Assembly: GCA_937891465.1 (NCBI GenBank) | Contig: CALAHF010000203.1 | Location: forward strand, 1 to 37,484 | Direction of reading: 5' to 3' | From: an uncultured Verrucomicrobiales bacterium | GTDB taxonomy: Bacteria; Verrucomicrobiota; Verrucomicrobiia; Verrucomicrobiales; DEV007 | Length of the DNA stretch: 37,484 bases | Part shown: positions 1 through 9,300 of the stretch, piece after piece | Layout of the letters: each line of letters begins with the position of its first letter | How positions within the stretch are numbered: the stretch's first letter is position 1 | Position numbers and translations under genes: made by a program | Notes under the pieces: generated by a model | Seen by the model: only the letters and a program-made list of their open reading frames with translations | What the model was told of the DNA's origin: nothing | Databases searched by the model: none

Positions 1-32
1 CCATCAAAGCGCCATCAAAGCGCCATCAAGCG
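1..32. repeat. 11-bp tandem repeat, about three copies, inside the kinase gene
   Basis: Two exact copies of CCATCAAAGCG (1-11, 12-22) are followed by a 10-bp copy lacking one A (23-32). More copies may lie to the left. Because 11 is not a multiple of 3, each gain or loss of a unit shifts the kinase reading frame. Confidence 0.8.
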
Positions 33-597
33 TTTGCCCAACGACGAGACCCAATTCGTCAAACTCATTGCAACGGGCGATTCCAAAATCGATCAACTTC
101 ACTGTGGGATCGCCGCTCGCCTCATCAACGATCAAATTCCCGGGCTTGATGTCCCGGTGCAAAATTCCATGCTCGTGAACAAATGCGACTCCATCACACG
201 CCTCGGCAAACAGCGCGACTCGTTCGTTGATCGTCATCCCCTGATCCTCACAAAATTCAGTGATCGACTGTCCGTCCACAAATTCCATGGCATAGAACAG
301 ATCGCTATTTTCTAAAATTCCGCCTTCAAAAAAACGAATCACATTGAGATGATTCAACAGCGCCATCGCCTGTCGTTCCGTTTCGAATCGCTGCAACGCA
401 TCCTCATTGCGCCGGTCCTGACGGGGAATTTTCACTGCTAGCTCCTGAAAGTAAGGTTCTTCCCGCACTCCGCGCCAAACCTCCCCGAAACCGCCGGTTC
501 CCAGCAAATCCCGGAGGCGAAACGGCCCGGCCACAGGCAAGCCCCCACCTTCAGGATCCCCTTTCGGACTCTCTAAATTTTCGGCGTTTCCCTCCAT
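4..597 (-). CDS. Ser/Thr protein kinase, N-terminal part, truncated after the DFG motif
   Basis: A bacterial Hanks-type kinase that phosphorylates Ser/Thr. Visible in order: Gly-rich loop LGTGGFGEVW (about residues 32-41), the ATP-binding lysine in LAVKIP (K56), a candidate pairing Glu in FETE (72-74), the catalytic loop HRDIKPGN (147-154) and the metal-binding DFG (170-172). No signal peptide precedes it. The frame reaches TGA at 4-6 after 197 residues, before the APE motif and the whole C-lobe end, so as written it cannot be a complete kinase. The stop falls inside an 11-bp tandem repeat at the window edge, in the activation-segment region. The rest may lie in another frame to the left. The ATG at 595-597 is the natural start. 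Family assignment is firm; whether the gene is intact is open. Confidence 0.85.
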   Translation of the reverse strand: MEGNAENLESPKGDPEGGGLPVAGPFRLRDLLGTGGFGEVWRGVREEPYFQELAVKIPRQDRRNEDALQRFETERQAMALLNHLNVIRFFEGGILENSDLFYAMEFVDGQSITEFCEDQGMTINERVALFAEACDGVAFVHEHGILHRDIKPGNLIVDEASGDPTVKLIDFGIARCNEFDELGLVVGQTLDGALMAL

Positions 598-768
598 CTC
601 GTCTCTATCTAAAAAAACTACTGAAATCCCCTACCCTCATTATTGCAACAAACCGTCTCTATGCGAAGCATAATTCAAACCGTCCCGACTCGTTTTTGCA
701 GTTCCCAATTTTCTTATTCAGAGAGCCCTTGAAACTTTTAACATTCCACCGACCTGTTTTCACAACCT

Positions 769-2547
769 ATGGCTGCCAAAAAGACACCATTCCTCAAAAA
801 CGTTCCGCTCCTGATAACCATTGGGGTGTGGGTCTTGTGGGGACTTTTTGCACGGTCATGGTATCGAATGGATAAACCCTGGGAAATCGAAGGCGAGCCC
901 ACCACAACCGCTGATTTCATTGCCATTGGCCTCTTCCCCGCTGGCGCGATTGCACTTGGCCTCGCCGCCCTCCTTCTCATCACGAAGCGATGGTGGCTCC
1001 CTCTCGTTTTAAAACGAAACGTGATTGGAGCTTTATCTCAGAGTTCAAAATTCAGTATTCCCAAATGGACCTGGCTTGGGATCATCGGCATTCTCATCGT
1101 CGCGGCCTGCCTCCGTGGGCCAATGATGAATCGGCAAGTGCTTCGCGACGAACAGGACAATCTGCGACGGAACATTTTCGGATTTCACTACATCGAGCTC
1201 CACCACCGGGACCTCCGGTTTTTTGAAGTTGAATGGCCCGATGCCTTTTTCGAAAACCGACTCGCCAACAACCCGATTCTTTTCAGCGTCCTGTCAAAAG
1301 CCAGCCTCGAAATCTGGCGAAAAGTCTCCGGTGCCCCGGAAGATCAGTTCAACAAAGTCGCCCTTCGAATGCCCTCGCTCATCTTCGGGCTCGGCTCAAT
1401 TTTCATGCTGTTTTTGATTTTTTCCATTTGCGGACGCGCCTCCACCGGATTGATAGCCGCACTGCTCGCCGCCCTTCATCCCCTCCACATCCGTTATTCC
1501 ACCGAGGCTCGCGGTTACGGGATCGTTCTCCTCTTTGTGGCGACAGCAATCCTTTTTGGAATCCTGGCCGTCGGGTCCGGTCGCTGGCGTTACTGGCTGG
1601 GGTTTGCCTTCAGCCTGCTGGGAATTCTCTATGCCTTTGCCGGCGGAATCTATTTCGTTTTACCAACCGGGCTGGCCATGGCCGGATTTCTCCTTTTCCG
1701 ATGGGGTAAAAAACGGTCACCCGAAACCCGCGCAGCATTTCTCCGGTTCAGCCTCTGCGCTGTGATTGCAGGGACCACCTATGCTGTTTTGGTGGCCCCA
1801 TCGCTTCCGCAAATTTCTCGACACCTCAGCGGGAAATACGAAAAAATCCCCCTTCATCCCCGCTGGCTTTTTGTCACACTGACGCAATACACCAGCGGAA
1901 TTTGGGTCGACGCCGAAGTTGCCGATCACCTCAAGAGCAAAGGGATGGAGCTCGAAAAGCTCTCTGACGGCAACTACACCGTCGATTGGAACGCCCATTT
2001 CAGCGGGGTCGCCGACTACCTCACCACGACATTCATTCGGGACGAACCGCTCCACGCCGCGCTGATCTTTTTGATCATGCCGGCGCTCGCCATCATTGGA
2101 TTCATCGGAATTTGGCGCCAAAAAGGCATCCTCCCGTGGCTAGCCCTTGCTGGAGTCCTTGCGCCGGTGCTCGATTTCTCGCACCACCAATTCATCACCG
2201 GACTCTACGCCTACTTTTGGTATTGGATTTATTCTCTGCTTTGGTTCCTCGCATTCATCGCCATCGGAATCACTATTCTCGGAAACGGCATCGCAAAGCT
2301 CGCCAAAAAACCATCTCTTGCTCCGATTACGACGGCGATCGTTGCAGCTCTGTTCTTCGGAATTTACATCGTTGAGACCAGCCCTAAAAAGTCGAACCGG
2401 TTTTCTCGCAGCGGAAATCCCGGAAGCGGAAAAACCGTCTTTCCTCGCGGGAAAAGCGAGTGGGCGGTTTACGCAAATGGCTTCCAGTTTCGCGCGCGGA
2501 AAGACGAAGAAATTCCCGAGACGTTTTCCAGTTTGGAGAAAGAATAG
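769..2547 (+). CDS. GT-C family membrane glycosyltransferase (PMT/ArnT-like, GT39/GT83 type)
   Basis: A polytopic inner-membrane protein of 592 residues, the usual size for glycosyltransferases that move a sugar from a polyprenyl-phosphate donor to an acceptor on the periplasmic side. Hydrophobic segments include about residues 11-30, 49-72 and 100-116, then many between 200 and 530. After the third segment an acidic pair in LRDEQDN (D127/E128) sits where the first periplasmic loop of GT-C enzymes carries the catalytic Asp. The HPLHIRYSTEARGYG stretch (237-251) is typical of the family. The C-terminal tail after about 540 is soluble and basic. The gene stands alone, divergent from the kinase across a 171-bp gap where I see no clear promoter or repeat. 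Donor and acceptor cannot be told from sequence. Confidence 0.75.
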   Translation: MAAKKTPFLKNVPLLITIGVWVLWGLFARSWYRMDKPWEIEGEPTTTADFIAIGLFPAGAIALGLAALLLITKRWWLPLVLKRNVIGALSQSSKFSIPKWTWLGIIGILIVAACLRGPMMNRQVLRDEQDNLRRNIFGFHYIELHHRDLRFFEVEWPDAFFENRLANNPILFSVLSKASLEIWRKVSGAPEDQFNKVALRMPSLIFGLGSIFMLFLIFSICGRASTGLIAALLAALHPLHIRYSTEARGYGIVLLFVATAILFGILAVGSGRWRYWLGFAFSLLGILYAFAGGIYFVLPTGLAMAGFLLFRWGKKRSPETRAAFLRFSLCAVIAGTTYAVLVAPSLPQISRHLSGKYEKIPLHPRWLFVTLTQYTSGIWVDAEVADHLKSKGMELEKLSDGNYTVDWNAHFSGVADYLTTTFIRDEPLHAALIFLIMPALAIIGFIGIWRQKGILPWLALAGVLAPVLDFSHHQFITGLYAYFWYWIYSLLWFLAFIAIGITILGNGIAKLAKKPSLAPITTAIVAALFFGIYIVETSPKKSNRFSRSGNPGSGKTVFPRGKSEWAVYANGFQFRARKDEEIPETFSSLEKE

Positions 2548-2561
2548 CTTTTGCTAAAAAA

Positions 2562-3494
2562 TCAGCCGAAGTGCTTTCGCAACAGCGTGAGCGATTCCGG
2601 AATGGCTGTTAGCGGATCGGCATTTCCTTCAAACTCCAGCGATACCCAGCCACCAAATTTCGCTTCGTGCATGATCTTCGCAATTCGCTCGTAGTCTAAA
2701 TCGAGCGAATACCAGCGGCCGCCGCCCACATACGTTTTTGCCTGCAACAACACTGTTTGAGGTGCCAGCTGACCCAACCGGTCATACGGATCCTCCAGAA
2801 AATTCCCCGTATCCAAGGTGACCTGCAACCACGGCGATTTCACCGCATCCACGACACGTTTTACACCTTCGGGAGTCCGTCCAAGACCCCAGTGATTTTC
2901 CAAGCCCATCACGACCCCACGCTTTTCTGCTTCAGGGATCAGCGTTTCGTAAGCCTCGATCACCCATTCATACGCATCCTCCTCTGAATAACCTTCGATC
3001 GCTTTTTCCTCTCCTTTGTTGGCCATCAAATCATCAAAATCTTTCGACGTTCCCCACCTCCCTGAATTCACCCGCATCGTCGGAATTCCAAGCTGATACG
3101 CCTGTTCGAGACAATCAATCGTGTGATCGACATTCTTTTGTCGCTTTTCTTTATCCGGAGATAGAAACCCCTGATGCGTCGAAAATCCCATCAAATCCAG
3201 CCCGTTCAAAAAGGCATGCCGTTTAATCTTCTGCAACGTCGCCGAATCCGTTTCAACAAGCTGGCGTTGCAGAATCTCCAATCCATCGAACCCCATTTCA
3301 GCCGCATGATCCAAACACGTTTCGAGAGGTCGAAACTCATCCCGCCGAAACGCCCAAAACGAATACGACGACACCCCGATCGAATTCGAAATCGCAGTGT
3401 CCGTTTCTGCAGCATCCATCCCCCGCCCAAGGCCCAAACCACCCGCTAATACGGCACCGTTCTTAAGAAAATTTCGCCGATCAAAAGTCTGCAT
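2562..3494 (-). CDS. Tat-exported sugar phosphate isomerase/epimerase-like TIM-barrel protein
   Basis: A 310-residue protein of the xylose isomerase-like TIM-barrel (AP endonuclease 2) superfamily. It opens with a twin-arginine signal, DRRNFLK at residues 5-11 followed by an Ala/Gly-rich hydrophobic stretch, so it is probably folded in the cytoplasm and exported. Candidate metal or substrate residues are E73 (GLEIL), E199 and H201 (GLENHWG), D228 (LDTGN), K253 and E287 (SLEFEG). Exported members are common in Planctomycetes and Verrucomicrobia, usually near sugar-oxidising genes, but individual substrates are mostly unknown. A perfect 17-bp palindrome lies 30 bp upstream of the ATG and may be its operator. 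The stop is 14 bp from the end of the convergent glycosyltransferase gene. Confidence 0.8.
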   Translation of the reverse strand: MQTFDRRNFLKNGAVLAGGLGLGRGMDAAETDTAISNSIGVSSYSFWAFRRDEFRPLETCLDHAAEMGFDGLEILQRQLVETDSATLQKIKRHAFLNGLDLMGFSTHQGFLSPDKEKRQKNVDHTIDCLEQAYQLGIPTMRVNSGRWGTSKDFDDLMANKGEEKAIEGYSEEDAYEWVIEAYETLIPEAEKRGVVMGLENHWGLGRTPEGVKRVVDAVKSPWLQVTLDTGNFLEDPYDRLGQLAPQTVLLQAKTYVGGGRWYSLDLDYERIAKIMHEAKFGGWVSLEFEGNADPLTAIPESLTLLRKHFG

Positions 3495-3524
3495 CCGATG
3501 ACCGTATCAGAAATTTTCAGTCAT

Positions 3525-3541
3525 GTGAAAACCGTTTTCAC
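3525..3541. promoter_or_regulatory. 17-bp perfect palindrome, candidate operator
   Basis: GTGAAAACCGTTTTCAC is an 8-bp perfect inverted repeat around one central C, 30 bp upstream of the exported isomerase-like gene. The shape resembles LacI/GalR-family operators (TGAAA...TTTCA). A partly matching copy (12 bases TGAAAACCGTTT) lies near 25652, upstream of the MoxR-like gene. No regulator gene is in the window. Confidence 0.4.
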
Positions 3542-3606
3542 GACCCAATAGGGTACGTTCATCGAACCAACCCTATTGATTCATCGAACCAACCCTGTCG
3601 GATCGA
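3541..3606. repeat. Intergenic repeat, copy 1: 33-bp palindrome plus one extra direct unit
   Basis: Arms CAATAGGGT (3546-3554) and ACCCTATTG (3570-3578) are perfect complements separated by 15 nt. Within that spacer GTTC and GAAC form an inner inverted repeat. A second ACCCTGT unit starts 22 bp after the first (3592). The repeat fills the spacer between two genes on the minus strand. The same architecture recurs at 12416, 16527 and 37183. Confidence 0.7.
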
Positions 3607-3610
3607 AAAA

Positions 3611-4522
3611 TCAGTAACCAAGGCCCCAGTCGTTTGACTGGCGTTCCGTTGCACGGGCGTCACCGGCACTTGCATCCGCCATCGGGCCCATTGTCATTCG
3701 CTGGCCGACTTCCATTACGCGGTAGCGCTGATTCAATCGCTCGCAGCTTTCGACAAATTCATCCGGAGTTTCGGAATTGAATTCGAACATGTTGTAGTGA
3801 CACGGAATCACCAAACTCGCGCTTACGGCTTTTGCCAACGCCGCTGCTTCAAAGCCGTTTAGATTTCCGGCCACTTTCCGCTCCGGCTTGTTTCCATTGA
3901 TCGGTAAAAACGCCAAATTAATCGGCCACCGGCGAATTTCTTTTACCAATGAATCATGCCACAACGTGTCGCCGGCATGATAAATCGCGAATTTTCCGCA
4001 TTTCACGACAAACCCGAGGAACTTCGATTTTCCATCCGCATCAAATTCAATATCGTTGTGTGCGGCTGTGACGCCATGAATTTCAAACGGCCCGGCTTCG
4101 ACATATTCACCCGCATCAACGCCCAAAGTTTCAGGACCGGCTGGTCCCAAACGCTGCTTCGCGAATTCGACATTCGCCATGGGCAGCACCAGTTTTATAT
4201 TCGGATTTGCCGCCGTCAGCGGAAGCAATGTTTCAACATCAAGGTGATCGGTGTGATTGTGGCTTGAAGTCACCACATCAAGCCCTGAAAGGAGCAGCGG
4301 ATCAATCGCCCGCTCGCTCATCCGCACGTGTGGCTTCTCGGTGTCTTCATATTTCCGCGTCAACGAATCGGAAAGATACGGATCAAACAACAAGCCGCTG
4401 CCATTCCATTTGATGAGAAAACCACTCTGGCCCAGCCACCAAACGTGGAGCGCGCCGGTCACGCTATCCGCTTCCTGAAAATCAGCCAGAAGCTCTTCGT
4501 CTTTAATGAGTGCGGGAATCAT
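3611..4522 (-). CDS. MBL-fold metallo-hydrolase, UlaG-like
   Basis: A 303-residue cytoplasmic protein of the metallo-beta-lactamase fold. The metal-binding motif SHNHTDH (87-93; H88, H90, D92, H93) is intact, with the later ligands H182/D185 (YHAGDT) and H242 (IPCHYN). The opening WWLGQSGFLI and LFDPYLSD stretches match the subgroup that includes UlaG (L-ascorbate-6-phosphate lactonase) and UPF0173 proteins. The family hydrolyses ester, lactone or phosphodiester bonds, and the substrate here cannot be assigned. It is transcribed in the direction of the isomerase-like gene, with a 116-bp repeat-bearing spacer between them, so they may or may not share a transcript. No signal peptide was seen. 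Confidence 0.8.
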   Translation of the reverse strand: MIPALIKDEELLADFQEADSVTGALHVWWLGQSGFLIKWNGSGLLFDPYLSDSLTRKYEDTEKPHVRMSERAIDPLLLSGLDVVTSSHNHTDHLDVETLLPLTAANPNIKLVLPMANVEFAKQRLGPAGPETLGVDAGEYVEAGPFEIHGVTAAHNDIEFDADGKSKFLGFVVKCGKFAIYHAGDTLWHDSLVKEIRRWPINLAFLPINGNKPERKVAGNLNGFEAAALAKAVSASLVIPCHYNMFEFNSETPDEFVESCERLNQRYRVMEVGQRMTMGPMADASAGDARATERQSNDWGLGY

Positions 4523-4603
4523 GCGTGTTAAAACTATTGCATACTCTCAATCGTCATGTCTGCGTGAATTTCAAACGAAAATCAGCAGAATGCCGAATGG
4601 AGA

Positions 4604-6244
4604 TCAATGCACGAAGATATCGTAATCCATCGCCAGGCCGCGCGATCCCAAAATATCGGCGATTCCGTCCGGCATTTTCGGAATATCCGCGTCGAGAATG
4701 GCTTTTAGCGAAAACTCGGCCATCACCGTATTGGCCTTGTTTTCAACGAGCTTCAAATCCTTCACCTTCCCGTTCCGATCAACGCGAAAGGAAATTTTCA
4801 TCGTTCCCCACTCGACAAAATCAGCGTTGTCTACTCGGTAGCGGTGCCATGTGCGGCCAATCGCGTCCGTCACGGCACGTTTATAAATTCCCAACGGCGT
4901 TTTCTCAGCGGCGACTGCTGCATTCGCTTTTTCATTTGAAAGGGTGCCTTTAACTCGAGTTTGAATCATTTCAGGCATGAACGCAGGCGTCTCGTTTTGC
5001 ACTGCGGTCGGATTGATCGCGGGCGACGGAACTGAATTTGGCTGCGGAACATTTTGAGGGATCGCCGGAGCCGCTGGACTTTGTGCCAACGCGGTCGCAG
5101 TCGGAGGCGGCAACGGAGCTGTCGCCGCACTGGGCAAAGCCGATGCCATGGGACGCGGAGTCTCAGGTGATGCAGCTGGTCCCACGTTTTCTTCACGACG
5201 CTCAGCAATCGCTTTTTGATCGGTGGTCGCCACGTTGTCGGAAATCACCGGTGCTTTCATCGAATTCGCCACGACGAATGACTCCTCGGCCTGATCCATC
5301 TGCGGCGCCGCCCCGAACTCAGTCGCCTTTGGTTGGGCCGCCGTTTCGCCTGCAATCATGGGAATTTCCTCAGCGTCAGCAGGTTTTTCAGGGACCGCAT
5401 TTTCGGGGCCTTTGACTGGTTTTGCAGCCATTTCGGCAGGTGATTTCAACTCCTCGCTGGCCAAGCCATCGGGCTGCCCGGAATCTTTAAGCTCAGGCCG
5501 TTTCTCGCCTTCGTTCAGCTGTCCCGCCCTGGCATCCGTCTTTTTCGTCTCCGGCGGCGAATCTGGGTCAGTTTGTTTTGCGTCGGTTTGCTGATTCAGT
5601 TTCGCCTGCTGATCACTGGGTTTATCCTGCTCTTTAAATGGATCGGGCGACATCTCTTTCGGTGGCGCCGACTGGCTCTGCGCAGGATTTCCCATGGCAG
5701 CCGCTGAATTTGCGCCCCCGCTTTCACGATCGATAAAATCGCCATCAATGAATTTCCGATCTCGCATTGCTAAACCGGGCGCTTCTTCTGAGCCATCGAG
5801 CGATGGCAAACCTTTCAGCGCATCGGGATCATTCAAATCCGGAGCGACTTTTGTTGCCGCTTCGGTATTTCGATCAGATTCAAACTTTGGATCTTTCGGC
5901 GCGGCGGACGATTCTTGATCCGTAAACGTCCGAATATACGACGGGTCGTTTTTTGCTAATTTCTGTGCTTCCGCCGGCTTCGGCTCATCCGCTTTTTCTT
6001 CCGGCCTTTCCTCGGATTCGGGCAATTCCGGTTCGGGCGGAAGCACCTTCATTTTCTCAATCAGTTCGGAAAACGAAATTGTAATTTCTTTCGGCGCGGT
6101 GGTTTCGACCAAAGTTGAAGCGGCGAGTTTCGGAGGCCCGATGATTGCCGAAACGAGTAAAAGCACTCCGATAAGACCAAACAGCACGGCGTGGCCGAGG
6201 ATAGCTCCGCCGATCGAAATGAGCACTTTTTTGGTGGGTGACAT
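4604..6244 (-). CDS. TonB-like envelope protein with a long Pro/Glu/Lys-rich spacer
   Basis: About 546 residues. From ATG 6242-6244 the protein has a short basic head, one membrane segment (about residues 6-33), roughly 400 residues rich in P, E, A, K and Q with no predicted fold, and a C-terminal domain of about 90 residues (WHRYRVDNADFVEWGTMKI onward) resembling a TonB C-terminal domain. The layout suits a protein anchored in the inner membrane and reaching across the periplasm. I chose 6244 because GGGGA lies 7 bases upstream. A GTG at 6322 overlapping the RND stop (GTGA) would add 26 non-hydrophobic residues and remains possible. It directly follows the RND gene, so the two are probably cotranscribed. 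No ExbB/ExbD is nearby. A true TonB role is inference. Confidence 0.65.
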   Translation of the reverse strand: MSPTKKVLISIGGAILGHAVLFGLIGVLLLVSAIIGPPKLAASTLVETTAPKEITISFSELIEKMKVLPPEPELPESEERPEEKADEPKPAEAQKLAKNDPSYIRTFTDQESSAAPKDPKFESDRNTEAATKVAPDLNDPDALKGLPSLDGSEEAPGLAMRDRKFIDGDFIDRESGGANSAAAMGNPAQSQSAPPKEMSPDPFKEQDKPSDQQAKLNQQTDAKQTDPDSPPETKKTDARAGQLNEGEKRPELKDSGQPDGLASEELKSPAEMAAKPVKGPENAVPEKPADAEEIPMIAGETAAQPKATEFGAAPQMDQAEESFVVANSMKAPVISDNVATTDQKAIAERREENVGPAASPETPRPMASALPSAATAPLPPPTATALAQSPAAPAIPQNVPQPNSVPSPAINPTAVQNETPAFMPEMIQTRVKGTLSNEKANAAVAAEKTPLGIYKRAVTDAIGRTWHRYRVDNADFVEWGTMKISFRVDRNGKVKDLKLVENKANTVMAEFSLKAILDADIPKMPDGIADILGSRGLAMDYDIFVH

Positions 6245-6318
6245 AAATGATTCCCCGTGTCGCAGTGGGAAAGCGTAGCGGACTTCGCGGAAAAAGCCAA
6301 TCACGTGAAATTCGAAAC

Positions 6319-9300
6319 TCACACCGCTTTTTTATCGCGGGCCGGTTTTTTATCGTCCGAGAATATCCACCTCAACCCGCGTCCCATATCATCTAGAATC
6401 AGATAATTAATGGGAACCAAAACAAGGGTAATCATGGTCGCAAACAAAATCCCGTATCCCAAACTGACGGCCATCGGAATTAGAAATTGAGCCTGCGTTG
6501 CCTCCATCCGAATCAACGGAAACAGACCGGCAAATGTTGTCGCAGACGTCAGGATAATCGCCCGAAATCGAGCCGCTCCGGCGGTATTCACCGCGTCAAT
6601 AACGCTCATTCCTTGATCCCGACGACGATTCACGTAATCGACCAAAACCAGGCTGTCGTTCACGACGACGCCAGCCAGCGCCAGCATTCCAAGGTAACTA
6701 AGCTGGCTGATCGGCATCCCGGTTGTGTCGGCTTTCAAAAAATCCTCGATGAAGTGACCGAGCACCGCTCCCAGCAAACCAAAGGGAATCACCGACATCA
6801 CAATCAACGGCTGAAGGTAGGACCGGAATGGGATCGCCAGCATCGCGTAGATCCCAAAAATGATAATAATGGCACCTCCCCACATTCCAGCGTTGTCTTC
6901 GCGAGCATCGCGGGCTTCACCTTCGAAGCCCCAGCTCATTCCAGGAAATCCCGTGACCATCTCATCTAGAAATGGCGTTAAATTCTCTCGGATGGAATCG
7001 AGGTTCACGGCTTCCTTGTCAGCATCGGCATCGATTTCTACGACCCGCTTCCGATCGACTCGCTCGATCCGAGGGAAACTTTTTACGACCGTTGCATCCG
7101 CCACCGTTGTGAAAGGAACTTCCTGACCCGTGGAGGTTCGAATTTTCATCCCATCCAATGCCGCGAGCGAACGCCGATCGGCTTGCGGATACCGCAGCAT
7201 CACCCGAATTTCGTCACGTCCTCGTTGAATTCGTTGAATTTCCTCGCCGAAAAAGGCCTGACGAACCTGATTCGCCAAATCCGTCATCGTCATGCCAAAT
7301 TGCTCAGCTTCTGGTTTCACCTTCAATTGAATCTCATCGCGGGCATTATCGAGGTTGTCCGAGACATCAAACAGCCCGTCATAGGTTTCCATCTGCTTCC
7401 GAACGATCTCGGCTGCTTTTGTGAGATCGCCGATTCGTTGTCCCGTAAGCTGAACTTCAAGTGGATCGCGTCCCCGACCAATTTCAGCTCGAAAATACAG
7501 TTCCTTCGCGCCGACAATGCCACCCTTCTCCATCAATTTTGCGCGCCACTTTTCAGCGATTTCACGGGTCCCGACTTTCAGCTGCCGATCTTCCGGCGCA
7601 GTGATATAAAACACCACTTCACCCTGATGGCTCTGCCCTGTCTTATTGGAGGAACGGGATGAAGACACTCCCTGCCCGCCAACCGAAGTCAGAATGTCCT
7701 CGATCACAGAAATACCATCTTCGCCGACATATTCCTCTTTCAGGTCAAATACGGCCTGTTCCATCATGTTCACGTATTTTTCCGTGACCGCGATTGGCGT
7801 CCCTTCCTGCATCGTCAGGCGGCACGTTGCGCGTTCACTCTCCACGGTCGGAAAACGGACTGTTTTCAGGTGATTCCCTTTAAAAGCACCGATCAGGATC
7901 GTCATTGAAGCGATGAAAATCGCCAACACGATGTAGCGGTTCGCTAGGATCCAGCGGAGCGAAGGTTGGTAGATAACTTCGACGAATTTCTCGACGGAGT
8001 TGGCGATCCATTGCTGACCTCGGGTGAAAGGCCCCGGCTTACCTTTCGGCATGCGCATGTGCTTCAAATGCGATGGTAGAATCAGTTTCGATTCGATCAA
8101 TGAAAACGCCAAAACGGTAATCACGATGATCGCAATCTGCGGCATCCAGGACCCACTGAAACCTCCCAGGAAAAATAGCGGCACGAAGGCAAGCATCGTT
8201 GTGAAAACCCCAAAAATCACCGGACGCGCCACTTCTTCGGCTCCTTTTATCGACGCTTCTTCCGGGTCTTCGCCGCTTTTCTGACGCGTATAAATGTTCT
8301 CTCCCGTCACGATCGCATCGTCCACCACCACCCCGAGCACGAGAATAAACCCGAACAAACTCACGATGTTGATCGATACGCCCAGCCACGGCATGCAGGC
8401 GATCGCACCGAGAAAACAAATTGGAATCCCCACCGCCACCCACAGCGCCAAACTCGGGCGCAAAAAGAGTGTCAGAAGAATGAAAACGAACAGGATTGAT
8501 TTCCAAAACGATTCTAACAAGGTATGCAATCGGCCTCGGACGATTTTCGAAGAATCGCTCCAATAATCCAGCACCACTCCCTCAGGCAAGGTCACCTGGC
8601 GATCCTCCATAAATTCTTTCACCTGATCAGCAATGCGAATCGCGCTTTGATTTCCCTCTCGAAAAACCGCGATCAGCACGCAGCGTTTTCCGTTAAAACG
8701 TGCTTCAAACGAATTTTCATCAAAACCGTCGTTCACTTTTGCGATATCCCCGATAGTCAGCCACGAACCGTCTTCCCGCGTCGCCACGGTAATTTTTTTG
8801 AAGGCGGCCCGATCGTATGCACGCCCCTTCGTTCGCAGCGCGATTTCACCACCAACGGTTTCCAGCGTTCCGGCCGGCACGTCGATCGAAGAATTCCGCA
8901 ACGCACGCGCCACGACATCGAATGATAAATTGTGACGCTGCAATGCGGTCTCGTCGATTTCGATGCTGATTTCGTAAGGCCGAACCGCCTGCAACTCCGC
9001 GCCCGTCACCTCATCGAGATTCATCAACTCATCCCGGACCGTTTCGCCCAGCAAACGAAGATCCATTTCAGTCAAATCACCGCTCAGAACGACCGAGATC
9101 ACCCAGCGGCTGGATTCTGCAATTCTCACGGTCGGTCGCTCCGCGTTGTTGGGTGGAAAATCAGGAATCGCGTCAATTCGCGCCTCGATTTCATTCAGGA
9201 CCAGCTGCCGATCGTAATCATCATCCACTTCGACAGTCACCGTTCCACCGCTCGAATTGGCCGTTGAAAGCATTTCCTCGATGCCCTCGACATTCGCGAT

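Noticed and set aside
598-768. Promoter in the kinase/glycosyltransferase divergent spacer
   Set aside because: TTGCAA- and TAATTC-like hexamers are present but with spacing unlike a standard promoter.
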